64,000 nucleotides of DNA from Fulvivirga lutea (lineage in GTDB: Bacteria > Bacteroidota > Bacteroidia > Cytophagales > Cyclobacteriaceae), in contig NZ_CP070608.1 of the NCBI RefSeq assembly GCF_017068455.1, positions 3,329,488-3,393,487 of the forward strand, given 5' to 3'. The translations under genes and the position numbers were made by a program. The notes beneath the pieces were generated by a model. The model did no database searches, was not told the DNA's origin, and saw only the letters and a program-made list of their open reading frames with translations. Shown here piece after piece: positions 29,359 through 38,294 of the stretch. Within the stretch, counting starts at the first letter, position 1. Each line of letters starts with the position of its first letter.

Positions 29359-29968
29359 TCTTTTCATCTAATATTTGGAGTGCTAATTCATATTGTTCCA
29401 GCAGCTCAAGTTCGTAGCCACCTAAATCTTGTCGAATCCGCCACATTAACCTCAGTACATCCGCATAAGTGGTATTCGAATTAATGGCATAAAATTGATT
29501 GATAAAATATTCGCTCAAATCGTTATATAATTGTTGCGTGTTGTATGCCTTTGATAACACTTTGACTAATTCAAAATCCATCTCTGGAATAACATTACTA
29601 AATTTAGCCGTTTCATACATAGAATCGTCCAGTCTACCTCCTCCAGTGCCTTTCCACCCTGGCAATCTATTTTCAAATGAATTAGCATGAAAAGGTTCTT
29701 GATAAACTTCTTCAGAGAAAGCTTTATTCAAAGTATCTAGTGACTTCCAAAAAGGATTCTTTCGCTGTATTGAAGATTCCAATAATGCTTTGTTGGACAA
29801 GATTTCTAGCCTAATTTGCTCGGTAATAATCTCAATTTTATTCGAAGTTTTGCGTGTTGTATTCCATTCAGTCAGTAACATCCCAAGAAATACACCGGCC
29901 ATTACAATGAGTAATTGCGCCAGGTTTTGAGAGATTTTTAGTTTGAACGATTTTTTCTTATCTGCCAT
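29351..29968 (-). CDS. single-pass membrane protein of unknown function
   Basis: 205 residues. After a basic start ([10 protein letters not shown]) comes one helix at about 17-36 ([17 protein letters not shown]), then a largely helical region. EWN after the helix and [14 protein letters not shown] (about 105-118) resemble a recurrent Bacteroidota/Proteobacteria family of small DUF6090-like membrane proteins, but I cannot name it with certainty. ATG 29968 was used. An upstream in-frame codon at 29986 falls inside the preceding terminator hairpin. It overlaps hslV. Confidence 0.6.
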   Translation of the reverse strand: MADKKKSFKLKISQNLAQLLIVMAGVFLGMLLTEWNTTRKTSNKIEIITEQIRLEILSNKALLESSIQRKNPFWKSLDTLNKAFSEEVYQEPFHANSFENRLPGWKGTGGGRLDDSMYETAKFSNVIPEMDFELVKVLSKAYNTQQLYNDLSEYFINQFYAINSNTTYADVLRLMWRIRQDLGGYELELLEQYELALQILDEKND

Positions 29969-29977
29969 AATAATTGA

Positions 29978-30002
29978 AAAAAGCACGACCAGCGTGCTTT
30001 TT
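29978..30002 (-). terminator. terminator after the PDH E2 gene
   Basis: AAAAAGCACG and CGTGCTTTTT form a perfect ten-base stem around a five-base loop. It is 12 bases past the E2 stop on the minus strand. Confidence 0.85.
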
Positions 30003-30013
30003 ATTAACCTATC

Positions 30014-31660
30014 TTATACCAATATTCTAACCGGATCTTCCAGTAGTCCTTTCAGTGTTTTAAGGAATGCGGCACCTAATGCACCATCTACCACTCTATG
30101 GTCGCATGAAAGCGTTACCTTCATTACGTTACCTGGAACTAATTGACCATCCTTCACAACAGCCGTTTGCTTAATACCTCCAACAGCAAGAATGCAGGAG
30201 TCAGGTGGGTTAACAATAGCTGTAAACTCCTCAATACCAAACATCCCTAAGTTGGAAATGGTAAATGTATTGCCTTCCCAGTCAGATGGTTGAAGTTGTT
30301 TATTCTGTGCCTTAGTGGCCAAATCTTTTACCTCTGTAGAAATGTGTGATAATGACTTGTTATCAGCAAAACGCACTACTGGAACAAGCAAACCTTCATC
30401 TACAGCCACTGCTACACCAATATGAATGTGTTTATTATATCTAATCTTATCACCTAACCAAGATGAATTGATTTTCGGATGTTGTCTTAAAGCTGCTGCT
30501 ACTGCTTTAATCACAATGTCGTTGAAGCTAATCTTAACAGGAGAAAAATCATTCATCCCTTTTCTGGCTTCCATGGCTTTATCCATGTTAATTTCCATAG
30601 TAAGGTAGAAATGAGGTGCAGTAAACTTACTTTCGGCCAATCGCTTGGCAATTGTTTTTCTCATTTGAGAAACGTTCACCTCCTCATAAGACTCCTCAAC
30701 TACCACTGCAGGTATAGAGATTTGCTGTTCATCTCCACCTTTAGCAGGTTGTGCAGATGGTTCATAATCTTCAACATCTCTTTTAACAATTCTGCCGTTG
30801 TCTCCTGAACCTTGAATTTTTGAAATATCGTAACCCAACTCATCGGCCATTTTTTTGGCTAATGGCGAAGCCTTAATTCTACCATTTGAGCTGGTATTGG
30901 ATTCACTTGATTTTTTCTGATCTGCCTGTGGAGAGGGTGATTTAGATTCAGCAGTTACTGCTTTTTCTTCTTTCTTAGGCTCATCTTTCTTCTCATCCTT
31001 ACCTGATGATTTCGATTTATGTGCCTTTAAAAGCTTCTCATAGTCCGCCCCTTTTTCTCCAACAATCGCAATTACACCGTCAACAGGCACTGACTCGCCC
31101 TCTTTGATGCCAATGTAAAGCAGTGTACCGTCTTCATAAGCCTCCAGCTCCATAGTTGCCTTATCAGTCTCAACTTCGGCTAGAATATCGCCAGAGCTCA
31201 CTTTATCACCTTCTTTTTTCAACCATGAAGCAATAGTTCCTTCTTCCATGGTGTCACTCATCTTGGGCATTGTGATGAGAGAAGCATTTACATCAGATGT
31301 GTCAACTTCTTCTGTTTCTTCCTTTTCCTCTTTCTCATTCTCTTCAGTTTTGCTTTCTTCCTTCTTTTCATCGGAAGAACTGCCATTAGAAGCTTCTTCT
31401 AATAACCCTGAGATATCTTCTCCTTTTTCCCCTATAATAGCAATCACTCCATCAACCGGAACTGCCTCTTTTTCTTTTACGCCAATATGTAGGAGCACTC
31501 CATCTTCATATGACTCCAGCTCCATTGTGGCTTTATCAGTTTCTACTTCTGCAAGTATATCTCCAGACTTTACCGTATCCCCTTCCTTTACTAACCATGA
31601 GGCTATTACACCTTCTTCCATGGTATCACTCATCTTGGGCATTCTTATTACTTCGGCCAT
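30014..31660 (-). CDS. pyruvate dehydrogenase E2 (dihydrolipoamide acetyltransferase), two lipoyl domains
   Basis: 548 residues. Two N-terminal lipoyl domains (about 1-78 and 130-207), each with the lipoylated Lys in ETDKATMELE. They are joined by long Glu/Lys/Ser linkers. A peripheral-subunit-binding domain (about 262-298: KASPLAKKMADELGYDISKIQGSG) follows, then the catalytic domain with its active His in SCDHRVVDGALGAAF (about 520). It transfers acetyl groups to CoA in the pyruvate dehydrogenase complex. E1 and E3 genes are not adjacent. Two lipoyl domains with closely similar sequence indicate an internal duplication. Confidence 0.95.
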   Translation of the reverse strand: MAEVIRMPKMSDTMEEGVIASWLVKEGDTVKSGDILAEVETDKATMELESYEDGVLLHIGVKEKEAVPVDGVIAIIGEKGEDISGLLEEASNGSSSDEKKEESKTEENEKEEKEETEEVDTSDVNASLITMPKMSDTMEEGTIASWLKKEGDKVSSGDILAEVETDKATMELEAYEDGTLLYIGIKEGESVPVDGVIAIVGEKGADYEKLLKAHKSKSSGKDEKKDEPKKEEKAVTAESKSPSPQADQKKSSESNTSSNGRIKASPLAKKMADELGYDISKIQGSGDNGRIVKRDVEDYEPSAQPAKGGDEQQISIPAVVVEESYEEVNVSQMRKTIAKRLAESKFTAPHFYLTMEINMDKAMEARKGMNDFSPVKISFNDIVIKAVAAALRQHPKINSSWLGDKIRYNKHIHIGVAVAVDEGLLVPVVRFADNKSLSHISTEVKDLATKAQNKQLQPSDWEGNTFTISNLGMFGIEEFTAIVNPPDSCILAVGGIKQTAVVKDGQLVPGNVMKVTLSCDHRVVDGALGAAFLKTLKGLLEDPVRILV

Positions 31661-31732
31661 AGTATAGTTTCTAATTTAAGCAGTCAAAAATAGACGTTAA
31701 TCCGAGTTTATTCAAAATAACAGGGTGATAAA

Positions 31733-34700
31733 TTAAAAGTTAACACCAGCAAAAATTATTTCAATGGAAGAGCCTCCTTCATTCCACACATTGCTCTCTG
31801 TTGTAACCCATCTAACACCAACTTCCAGATCCAACGGAAAACGCATTAAATTAATGTCAAAAGTTAATTCCGTACCGTAGGATATGTATTGACTTGAAAC
31901 TGAACCGCTATCAATTAAATCATTTGGCTGGAAGTTATTGAACGGCTCAGCTGTATATAAATATTCTATGACGTTATCCTCTCCAAAATCAAAAAACGTA
32001 TTAAGTCGTATTCGTTTAATATTCAAGACTGGTCCTAAGGCCAAATCAGGGTATAGTAGTGGAAATTCATAATTAGTCATTACAGTTCTAAATACTTCTT
32101 CGTTGGGATAGGAATAACCACGAGGTTTAAATATTACATTCTGGAAAGAATATAAATTTATATCTGCATCTACATTTCTTTTCTGATAACCGAGTCTAAA
32201 ATTAAGTGAGTGTGTTTTGAAGAGGTTTCTGTCGAACCAATTAATTGGACTCGGGAAATATAATACTGCCCTAACCCCAGTTAAACTACCCGTAAAGTCA
32301 CCAGAAATGGCATTTTTCTGCTCAAAAACAAATGATTGCCCCCAAAGGCTTTCAAAGTTTCTAGGGCTTCGCTTTAAGAAATTCGAGTATCTAACAGTGA
32401 AAGTATTAAATATCATTTCACCATTATCCAATTCTCGCGTATCAACCTGATAAACTCGAATTGTGTCTAGCGGAACATCGTTTTCATCAACTAATTGTAC
32501 ATTAAAGAACCTGTCTCGCCCACCCAAAGTCCCTGACCTTCTTTCAAAATTTGATATCTCCCTGATCCCAATTGAATTGGAGAATGTAAGAGACTCAAAA
32601 AACTTATTATTGGTAAGATTTAAAGGAATTGATAACCCTACATTCGTAGTTTTCTCCTCCCACTCATAGGTAGATGTTCTTCTAGTTCCAAAGTCATACT
32701 GCAAATCAATGACCGGAAACCAGCCTTGATAACTAATATTCGCACTAGTAAATCCTGTACCATCTACGGCATCATAGGTATAGCCAACGGAAGCTCTGGT
32801 GGTACTTAACACATCTCTTGAAAATAATCCGGCTTTTAAGGTATTAGCATCCGTATTCAAAAACGGACCCCAGCTATGCAGGTTAAACATATGCCCCATT
32901 TTCGAGTATTTCTTTGATGTGTGTTCTTTGTCTGGCACCTCATCCATTATATGTTCATTGTTCTCCTGCTCCACATAAGACGATGAAATGTCAATATTTC
33001 TATCAGTGGCCTGATCAATAGGAGTCCATAATGATGGGTTAAATTCCATTTCAACAGTATTTAAACCATAAAGAGAATGATTGCTATAGACAATCGAATT
33101 ATCGGTTAAATCAGGACTATATGCACCATACTTACTTCTAGTTATCTGGAATTTCTCATTAGTATTAATGTCCATCGCATAAAGGTTGTCAATGCCATTA
33201 TAAGGAGAACTATAGACTAAATAATTATCCTTTAACACAGGGTTTCCTATGTTCTCAGCACCTTCTTCAATTAACGTGGTTGCTAAACCGCTTTTAACGT
33301 TTACTTTAATCACCGACTTCCCTCCATCGGTGATCTTCAATGAAACAATAGAATTCCCATCTGCTGACCAAGTTGCCATACCATATTCAGCAGCTGGGTC
33401 CAAATCGAACCTTTTCACTTCGTTACCGCTCATTGCATCTAATACAACCAGATAATTTTCACCAGATTCTGTATTTAGTGTGGTGACAAGCTGATAGCCA
33501 TCCGGAGAAACAGAAACTCCAGAATACCTGGTTTTCTTGGTGACCCTGTTAAGCTCCTTGCTTGCAAAATCATAACTTTTGATTACTGAATAGGTTTTTG
33601 CCCCCCAACGCGGATGAAACTCATACTCATTCCAGTACACTTTGTATTGCACGGCACTTAGCATACCTGTAGTGTTCATAACACCAGTAACTACTCTGTC
33701 CAATTCATTTCCTTCTTTATCGAGCCTCACAATTTGGCCGATGTCATTTAATCCAGATTTAAAGGCTACAATTGTTCCATCTTCTAAATACTGCGGTGTA
33801 GCATAATCAGTATAAATATTTCGCTCCCTTTGAGATACTTCGTGATGTTCAGTTGGTTGCAAGTCAGCAATTTGTTCACTCCAAACTCCATACATGTCAT
33901 CCATCATACTTTCATAGTTGTTCACAAGAAAGCTATCAGTGTGTTTATTAAGTGAATTAGAGAAAGTAAATGGCACAAAAGGTAAACTAAAAGCACTTTT
34001 ACTAACCTTATTAAAAATATCTGCATCACCCGTTCGATTACGAATGTGAGCATTCATATAATAACCCAAGCGATAATGGTCAGGAACAAAGTCTCTGAAG
34101 GATTGTAAGTGCTGCTTATTATAATTAAATCGTTTGCCTTCGAGCAAATTCGTTCTAAACACCCTATTCCAAGAGGGAATTCGCCCTCTACCACTTTGTG
34201 TCATGGCTGTTTCGATAAGCACGGCATCTCCTTCCCAAAACCATCTTGGTGCGGATACCACCGCTGCTGCAGCTTGAGTATTTTCTCCGAACAAATAGTA
34301 AAACAATTTATTAACACCCGATTTACTTCTATTAAATTGAGCTATATGTCGATACTCATGAACAGCCAAAAGAGGCAGCCACTTATTGGACCCAATGAAA
34401 TTATAGTCTTGAGGTGGCATAGTAAAAAACTCAGATCGCCTGGGACCTAATGTGACAAACCCGTTAGAAATCGAATTATTAGTTTGAAGAATAATGGGAA
34501 TTCTTTTGGGCAACTTATCGCCCATCGTTTTGGCTGCCGGTTCTCTAATGGTTTCAAGAATAGTAGCCACCTCATTAGCCTTCGATTCAAAACCTTCCGG
34601 ATAAATTACTTTGAAGCCATCTGTTTTAATTTGTTTCCACTTGGTAGATGCCGGGTTGGTGTCCATAACATCCTGAGCAGAGATATTAACTGATGTAAAG

Positions 34701-34750
34701 AGAAAAAAAGCCAATGACAGTATGGCTAATTGTGCTGACTTAAAATGCAT
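31733..34750 (-). CDS. exported metalloprotease-like / beta-propeller / outer-membrane barrel protein
   Basis: 1005 residues. Signal peptide at 1-25 (ISAQ). A gluzincin-type zinc site follows: HEYRH at 131-135 and a downstream acidic candidate, E173, in RWFWEGDAVLIE, as in peptidase MA-like proteins. Residues about 300-560 hold TolB/WD-like blades (SVSPDGYQLVTTLN, ATWSADGNSIVSLK, YSPDLTDNSIVYSN). The C-terminal third (about 640-1005) is alternating aromatic beta-strands ending IEIIFAGVNF, the usual terminus of an outer-membrane barrel. It is probably a surface- or periplasm-facing protease tethered by its own barrel. Substrate unknown. It is monocistronic. Confidence 0.7.
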   Translation of the reverse strand: MHFKSAQLAILSLAFFLFTSVNISAQDVMDTNPASTKWKQIKTDGFKVIYPEGFESKANEVATILETIREPAAKTMGDKLPKRIPIILQTNNSISNGFVTLGPRRSEFFTMPPQDYNFIGSNKWLPLLAVHEYRHIAQFNRSKSGVNKLFYYLFGENTQAAAAVVSAPRWFWEGDAVLIETAMTQSGRGRIPSWNRVFRTNLLEGKRFNYNKQHLQSFRDFVPDHYRLGYYMNAHIRNRTGDADIFNKVSKSAFSLPFVPFTFSNSLNKHTDSFLVNNYESMMDDMYGVWSEQIADLQPTEHHEVSQRERNIYTDYATPQYLEDGTIVAFKSGLNDIGQIVRLDKEGNELDRVVTGVMNTTGMLSAVQYKVYWNEYEFHPRWGAKTYSVIKSYDFASKELNRVTKKTRYSGVSVSPDGYQLVTTLNTESGENYLVVLDAMSGNEVKRFDLDPAAEYGMATWSADGNSIVSLKITDGGKSVIKVNVKSGLATTLIEEGAENIGNPVLKDNYLVYSSPYNGIDNLYAMDINTNEKFQITRSKYGAYSPDLTDNSIVYSNHSLYGLNTVEMEFNPSLWTPIDQATDRNIDISSSYVEQENNEHIMDEVPDKEHTSKKYSKMGHMFNLHSWGPFLNTDANTLKAGLFSRDVLSTTRASVGYTYDAVDGTGFTSANISYQGWFPVIDLQYDFGTRRTSTYEWEEKTTNVGLSIPLNLTNNKFFESLTFSNSIGIREISNFERRSGTLGGRDRFFNVQLVDENDVPLDTIRVYQVDTRELDNGEMIFNTFTVRYSNFLKRSPRNFESLWGQSFVFEQKNAISGDFTGSLTGVRAVLYFPSPINWFDRNLFKTHSLNFRLGYQKRNVDADINLYSFQNVIFKPRGYSYPNEEVFRTVMTNYEFPLLYPDLALGPVLNIKRIRLNTFFDFGEDNVIEYLYTAEPFNNFQPNDLIDSGSVSSQYISYGTELTFDINLMRFPLDLEVGVRWVTTESNVWNEGGSSIEIIFAGVNF

Positions 34751-34831
34751 AGCCGCTAAAATAATTGATTATTGTTATCGCCCGTTAGATTTAGAAAAAA
34801 ACCTTATCGATATTATGCCAGTTGACAATTT

Positions 34832-34987
34832 TTAAAATATCATGAAGTATAAAAATAGCAGTATTAAAAGTATTGCTGTGATTTTCAGCCAAAGATCTGT
34901 TTGAGGGAATTCATACCCACAAATTGGGCATTCTTTGGCACGCTTATCAATTTCCATAGCGCAAGAAGGGCATTCTTTCTTATCCAT
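34832..34987 (-). CDS. 51-residue zinc-ribbon membrane protein
   Basis: A small gene. MDKKECPSCAMEID, then AKECPICGYEFP, gives two CPxC knuckles of a zinc ribbon (Cys6, Cys9, Cys20, Cys23). It is followed by one transmembrane helix (about 33-51, ITAILLILLFLYFMIF). The start codon lies upstream of murB on the opposite strand. The four cysteines in register with a hydrophobic tail, and a clean start and stop, make it credible despite its size. Function unknown. Confidence 0.75.
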   Translation of the reverse strand: MDKKECPSCAMEIDKRAKECPICGYEFPQTDLWLKITAILLILLFLYFMIF

Positions 34988-35063
34988 AGCCTAAACTATT
35001 AAATAGTGTTTATCTTAAGAAATTATTGAGGATAACTGTTGCCATTTTCGTTAATTCGTATTC

Positions 35064-36074
35064 GTGGAAATTATTAAAGAAGCATCTCTTAAGTCATACA
35101 ATACATTTGGATTAGAGGCCAAAGCCAAATTCTTCCAAGAAGTAAAATCAGAAGAAGCGTTGAAAAATGTCCTCCAAAATAATCAAGAAGAATTACTCAT
35201 ACTTGGCGGTGGTAGCAACATACTTCTTACCAAAGATTTTGATGGGCTAGTTTTAAAAAATAGTATTGAAGGTATTGATGTCATTAAAGAGTCTGATGAT
35301 TATGTGATAGTTAAAGTAGGTGCAGGCGTCATCTGGCATGATTTTGTGCTCTATGCTATTGAAAAAAATTGGGGTGGAATTGAGAACCTATCTTTGATAC
35401 CAGGCACAGTGGGTGCAGCCCCCATGCAAAATATAGGTGCATACGGTGTGGAGATAAAAGAAGTATTTGAATCGCTAGAAGCTATCCATATCAAAACACT
35501 TGACAAAAAAGTTTTTCTAAAAGATGAATGTGAGTTTGGTTATAGAGAAAGTGTTTTCAAACATACTGCTAAAGGGCAGTACATCATCACATCAGTTACT
35601 TTTAAACTCACAAAAAAGGAACATACTTTAAACACCAGTTATGGTGCTATAAAAGAGATTCTAAACCAAAATGGAATTAGCCACCCCACTATCAAAGATG
35701 TGAGTGATGCTGTAATTCAAATAAGACAAAGCAAGTTGCCTGATCCTAAAAAAATAGGTAATGCCGGTAGCTTCTTTAAAAATCCAACGATTGATAAGCT
35801 AGATTATGAAATGTTAAAGCTTGAATACCAGGATATACCCGGATATGTTGTATCTGAAAATGAAGTAAAAGTTCCTGCCGGTTGGTTAATTGAAAAATGC
35901 GGCTGGAAAGGAGAGAAACGCGGTAATATTGGCGTTCATAAAAACCAGGCGCTTGTGTTAGTGAACTATGGTAATGGCAGCGGTGATGAGATTAAACAAT
36001 TAGCCATAGATATTAGAGAATCGGTTATTAGCAAATTTGGCATACACCTAATGCCTGAAGTGAACTTTATCTAA
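35064..36074 (+). CDS. murB: UDP-N-acetylenolpyruvoylglucosamine reductase MurB
   Basis: Reduces the enolpyruvyl group to make UDP-MurNAc, using NADPH and FAD. 336 residues from a GTG start that gives the usual N-terminus (SLKSYNTFGLEAKA). FAD-binding blocks LLILGGGSNILLT and LSLIPGTVGAAPMQNIGAYGVE are present, then the long-form (E. coli-like) features EFGYRESVFK, GNAGSFFKNP with the catalytic serine, and the final MPEVNF glutamate. The stop overlaps the convergent deaminase (CTAA). Confidence 0.95.
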   Translation: MEIIKEASLKSYNTFGLEAKAKFFQEVKSEEALKNVLQNNQEELLILGGGSNILLTKDFDGLVLKNSIEGIDVIKESDDYVIVKVGAGVIWHDFVLYAIEKNWGGIENLSLIPGTVGAAPMQNIGAYGVEIKEVFESLEAIHIKTLDKKVFLKDECEFGYRESVFKHTAKGQYIITSVTFKLTKKEHTLNTSYGAIKEILNQNGISHPTIKDVSDAVIQIRQSKLPDPKKIGNAGSFFKNPTIDKLDYEMLKLEYQDIPGYVVSENEVKVPAGWLIEKCGWKGEKRGNIGVHKNQALVLVNYGNGSGDEIKQLAIDIRESVISKFGIHLMPEVNFI

Positions 36075-36556
36075 ATCATGTGCGTGACATTGGATAACTC
36101 CCCTTTGTAGCGCTCAACTTGCACACCAAATTTTAGAAGAAAATCCACACCTTCATCGCTTTTAATGCCTTTGTATTCTGCATATGACTTAAGGTAAATA
36201 ACCTTTTTCACACCCATAGTATAAATTATTCTTGAGCATGCCAGACACGGAGCTAAAGTGACATACATGGTAGCCCCTGTTACTTCTGTTTTATTCTTTA
36301 CTGCATACAACAATGCATTTTGTTCGGCATGTATCGCTAATGAACAACCTCCTTTCGAATCTCTAGGACAACCCTGCTCTGGCCACTCAATATCACAATT
36401 GTGCGTGCCTGAAGGTGGCCCGTTATAACCAATGGAGATGATTCGTGTATCTTTTGTAAGCACTGCCCCAACATGACGTTTGATACAATGGGATCTTTTA
36501 GCCAGATTTACAGCTAATTCCATATATATATCGTCAAACTCAGGTTTTGTATTCAT
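36071..36556 (-). CDS. deoxycytidylate (dCMP) deaminase
   Basis: 161 residues. Zinc-dependent deaminase motif: H76-A-E78 in AIHAEQNALLY and C104-L-A-C107 in APCLACSRII. The NCDIEWPEQGC segment with extra Cys/His is the second zinc or structural loop of dCMP deaminases (ComEB type). It makes dUMP for thymidylate synthesis. It ends convergently on murB with a four-base overlap. Confidence 0.93.
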   Translation of the reverse strand: MNTKPEFDDIYMELAVNLAKRSHCIKRHVGAVLTKDTRIISIGYNGPPSGTHNCDIEWPEQGCPRDSKGGCSLAIHAEQNALLYAVKNKTEVTGATMYVTLAPCLACSRIIYTMGVKKVIYLKSYAEYKGIKSDEGVDFLLKFGVQVERYKGELSNVTHMI

Positions 36557-36626
36557 GGTAATGCAACGGTATGATATTTGGTTATAACATCCAAAAAATA
36601 AGTTAAACCTTTATACCCTCATAAGA

Positions 36627-37163
36627 ATGAAAGTAGTTTTTCTATTAGCCTTGAGTACCGTTTTATTTTGCAACACTTTATTAGCTCAAGAAGCGGTGAC
36701 ACCACGACCAAGCCCATTGGCGATTCAAACAATGAAATATGAAGACTCTTATGTGAAAGTGACCTACTCCCAGCCCCATAAAAGAGATCGTGAAATTTTC
36801 GGAAACCTAGTGCCTTATGGACAGGTTTGGCGAACAGGCGCAAATGAAGCTACTGAAATAACGCTCACAGGTGATTTGATTGTAGGTAGCGATACTCTGG
36901 AAAAAGGCACATATTCTATTTTTACCATTCCAAACCCCGATAAATGGACAATCATTTTTAATAATAATTTAGGCCAATGGGGAAGTTATAATTACACTGA
37001 AAAAGCAGATGAATTGCGTGTTGAAGTGCCCACTTCTATATTGGAAGATGTTGTTTATGAGCCATTTACGATAAGCTTCGATCAAAAAAATGAAAAAGCG
37101 GAAATGAATTTTATTTGGGATGATGTAAAAGTATCGCTACCAATTAAATTCATAACCGATTAA
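36627..37163 (+). CDS. secreted DUF2911 protein
   Basis: 178 residues. Signal peptide at 1-20 (LLAQ). The mature part matches DUF2911: RPSPLAIQTMKYEDSYVKVTYSQPHKRDREIFG, then VPYGQVWRTGANEATEI and KGTYSIFTIPNPDKWTIIFN. The family is a small periplasmic beta-sandwich protein of unknown function, frequent in Bacteroidota. It has an AT-rich upstream region and a 47-base gap to the AraC gene, so the two may be co-transcribed. Confidence 0.9.
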   Translation: MKVVFLLALSTVLFCNTLLAQEAVTPRPSPLAIQTMKYEDSYVKVTYSQPHKRDREIFGNLVPYGQVWRTGANEATEITLTGDLIVGSDTLEKGTYSIFTIPNPDKWTIIFNNNLGQWGSYNYTEKADELRVEVPTSILEDVVYEPFTISFDQKNEKAEMNFIWDDVKVSLPIKFITD

Positions 37164-37210
37164 GCCAAAATTCGTAACTTAAATGAGTAATTGAATTTAA
37201 CTCATCAGTT

Positions 37211-38224
37211 ATGGATTACTTTGAATTGAGTGGTTGGATCATTTTTTTTCTTGTGGCATCTGCTCAGGGCATTTTCCTTTCCATTTTACTGTATTTAAAA
37301 GATGCCAATAGGCTAGCTTACCTGGCAGCGTCAATACTTCTCTACTCTTTTATGATTGGGTATTATGTAACCTATTGGAGTGGTTACAATACCGAGATTC
37401 CAAGGGCGCTGGGGGTTTCTATGGGCTTCACCTTTTTAATTGGGCCATTCCTACTTTTTTACGTACAGCAAAAAGCCAAAAATATAACACTCCATATTTC
37501 ACCTTTTCTGTTGAATGCAGCTGTGTTTCTAATACTTCCTCAATTCCCCAATGAGCGAGCAATTGTATCCTCCCTATTAGCAGTTGCGCAATGTATACAC
37601 TTGATTGTTTATTGTATTTTAATTAAAAATTCGTCCAAAGAATCTAAATGGGCAAAGATCATTTTTTTCGCGTTTTCTGGCTACACAATTACATTCCTGA
37701 CCTATTATGTTTTGGTATGGACAGGCACACTCAAATTGGAATATGACTACTTTATTTCATTGGCTTCATCATTGTTTATCTACTACACAGGTTATAAGGC
37801 AGTAATTTCACCAAAAGAATTAATTTTCTCTTCAGATAAAAAATATCAAAAGTCTGCGCTTTCACTATCTGCAAGCAGATCAATATTAAAAACCATACGC
37901 ACTCATATGGATGAAAATAAAGCGTATAGAGATAATGAACTTAAATTAACCACATTGGCAGACCAGCTTGGCTTATCCCCTAACCACATATCGCAAGTAA
38001 TCAATGAGTTAACTCAATATAATTTTTCTGATTTTGTAAATAAGTACCGTATCGAAGAAGCTAAATCACTAATTGAAACTTCTGAAAACAAACCTGTATT
38101 TATTGAAATAGCGTTTGATGTTGGGTTCAATAATAAGGCTTCGTTTAATAATGCATTTAAGAAGTTTACACAAATGTCTCCCTCCTCCTATTATAATTCT
38201 TTGACTCAGAAAATGAGTGCTTAG
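37211..38224 (+). CDS. membrane-bound AraC-type transcriptional regulator
   Basis: 337 residues. The N-terminal half (about 8-205) has seven hydrophobic helices. The C-terminal half (about 228-337) is an AraC/XylS double helix-turn-helix: LTTLADQLGLSPNHISQVINE, then FIEIAFDVGFNNKASFNNAFKKFT and the closing PSSYY. It therefore links a membrane-embedded sensor to DNA binding in one chain, a layout seen in many Bacteroidota. Target and ligand are unknown. Its neighbour DUF2911 gene is a possible target. Confidence 0.88.
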   Translation: MDYFELSGWIIFFLVASAQGIFLSILLYLKDANRLAYLAASILLYSFMIGYYVTYWSGYNTEIPRALGVSMGFTFLIGPFLLFYVQQKAKNITLHISPFLLNAAVFLILPQFPNERAIVSSLLAVAQCIHLIVYCILIKNSSKESKWAKIIFFAFSGYTITFLTYYVLVWTGTLKLEYDYFISLASSLFIYYTGYKAVISPKELIFSSDKKYQKSALSLSASRSILKTIRTHMDENKAYRDNELKLTTLADQLGLSPNHISQVINELTQYNFSDFVNKYRIEEAKSLIETSENKPVFIEIAFDVGFNNKASFNNAFKKFTQMSPSSYYNSLTQKMSA

Positions 38225-38281
38225 AAAATTAAATTCTCTCCATTATTCCTGCTCTTTACTAGAAATATGAAAATGGCCTTC

Positions 38282-38289
38282 TACCTTTG
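38282..38289 (+). promoter_or_regulatory. candidate -7 element next to the ABC-F start
   Basis: TACCTTTG is a perfect TAnnTTTG element only six bases before the ATG. The best -33-like match (TTTA at 38255) has 23-base spacing. If used, the transcript would have almost no leader. Confidence 0.35.
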
Positions 38290-38294
38290 CAGCC

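Noticed and set aside
29969-29986. Earlier in-frame start for the single-pass membrane protein
   Set aside because: It lies within the hairpin that terminates the E2 gene and puts hydrophobic residues before the basic start.
31248-31667. Plus-strand Ser-rich open frame opposite the lipoyl domains
   Set aside because: It is the antisense of the duplicated lipoyl domains and Glu-rich linker; no start signal.
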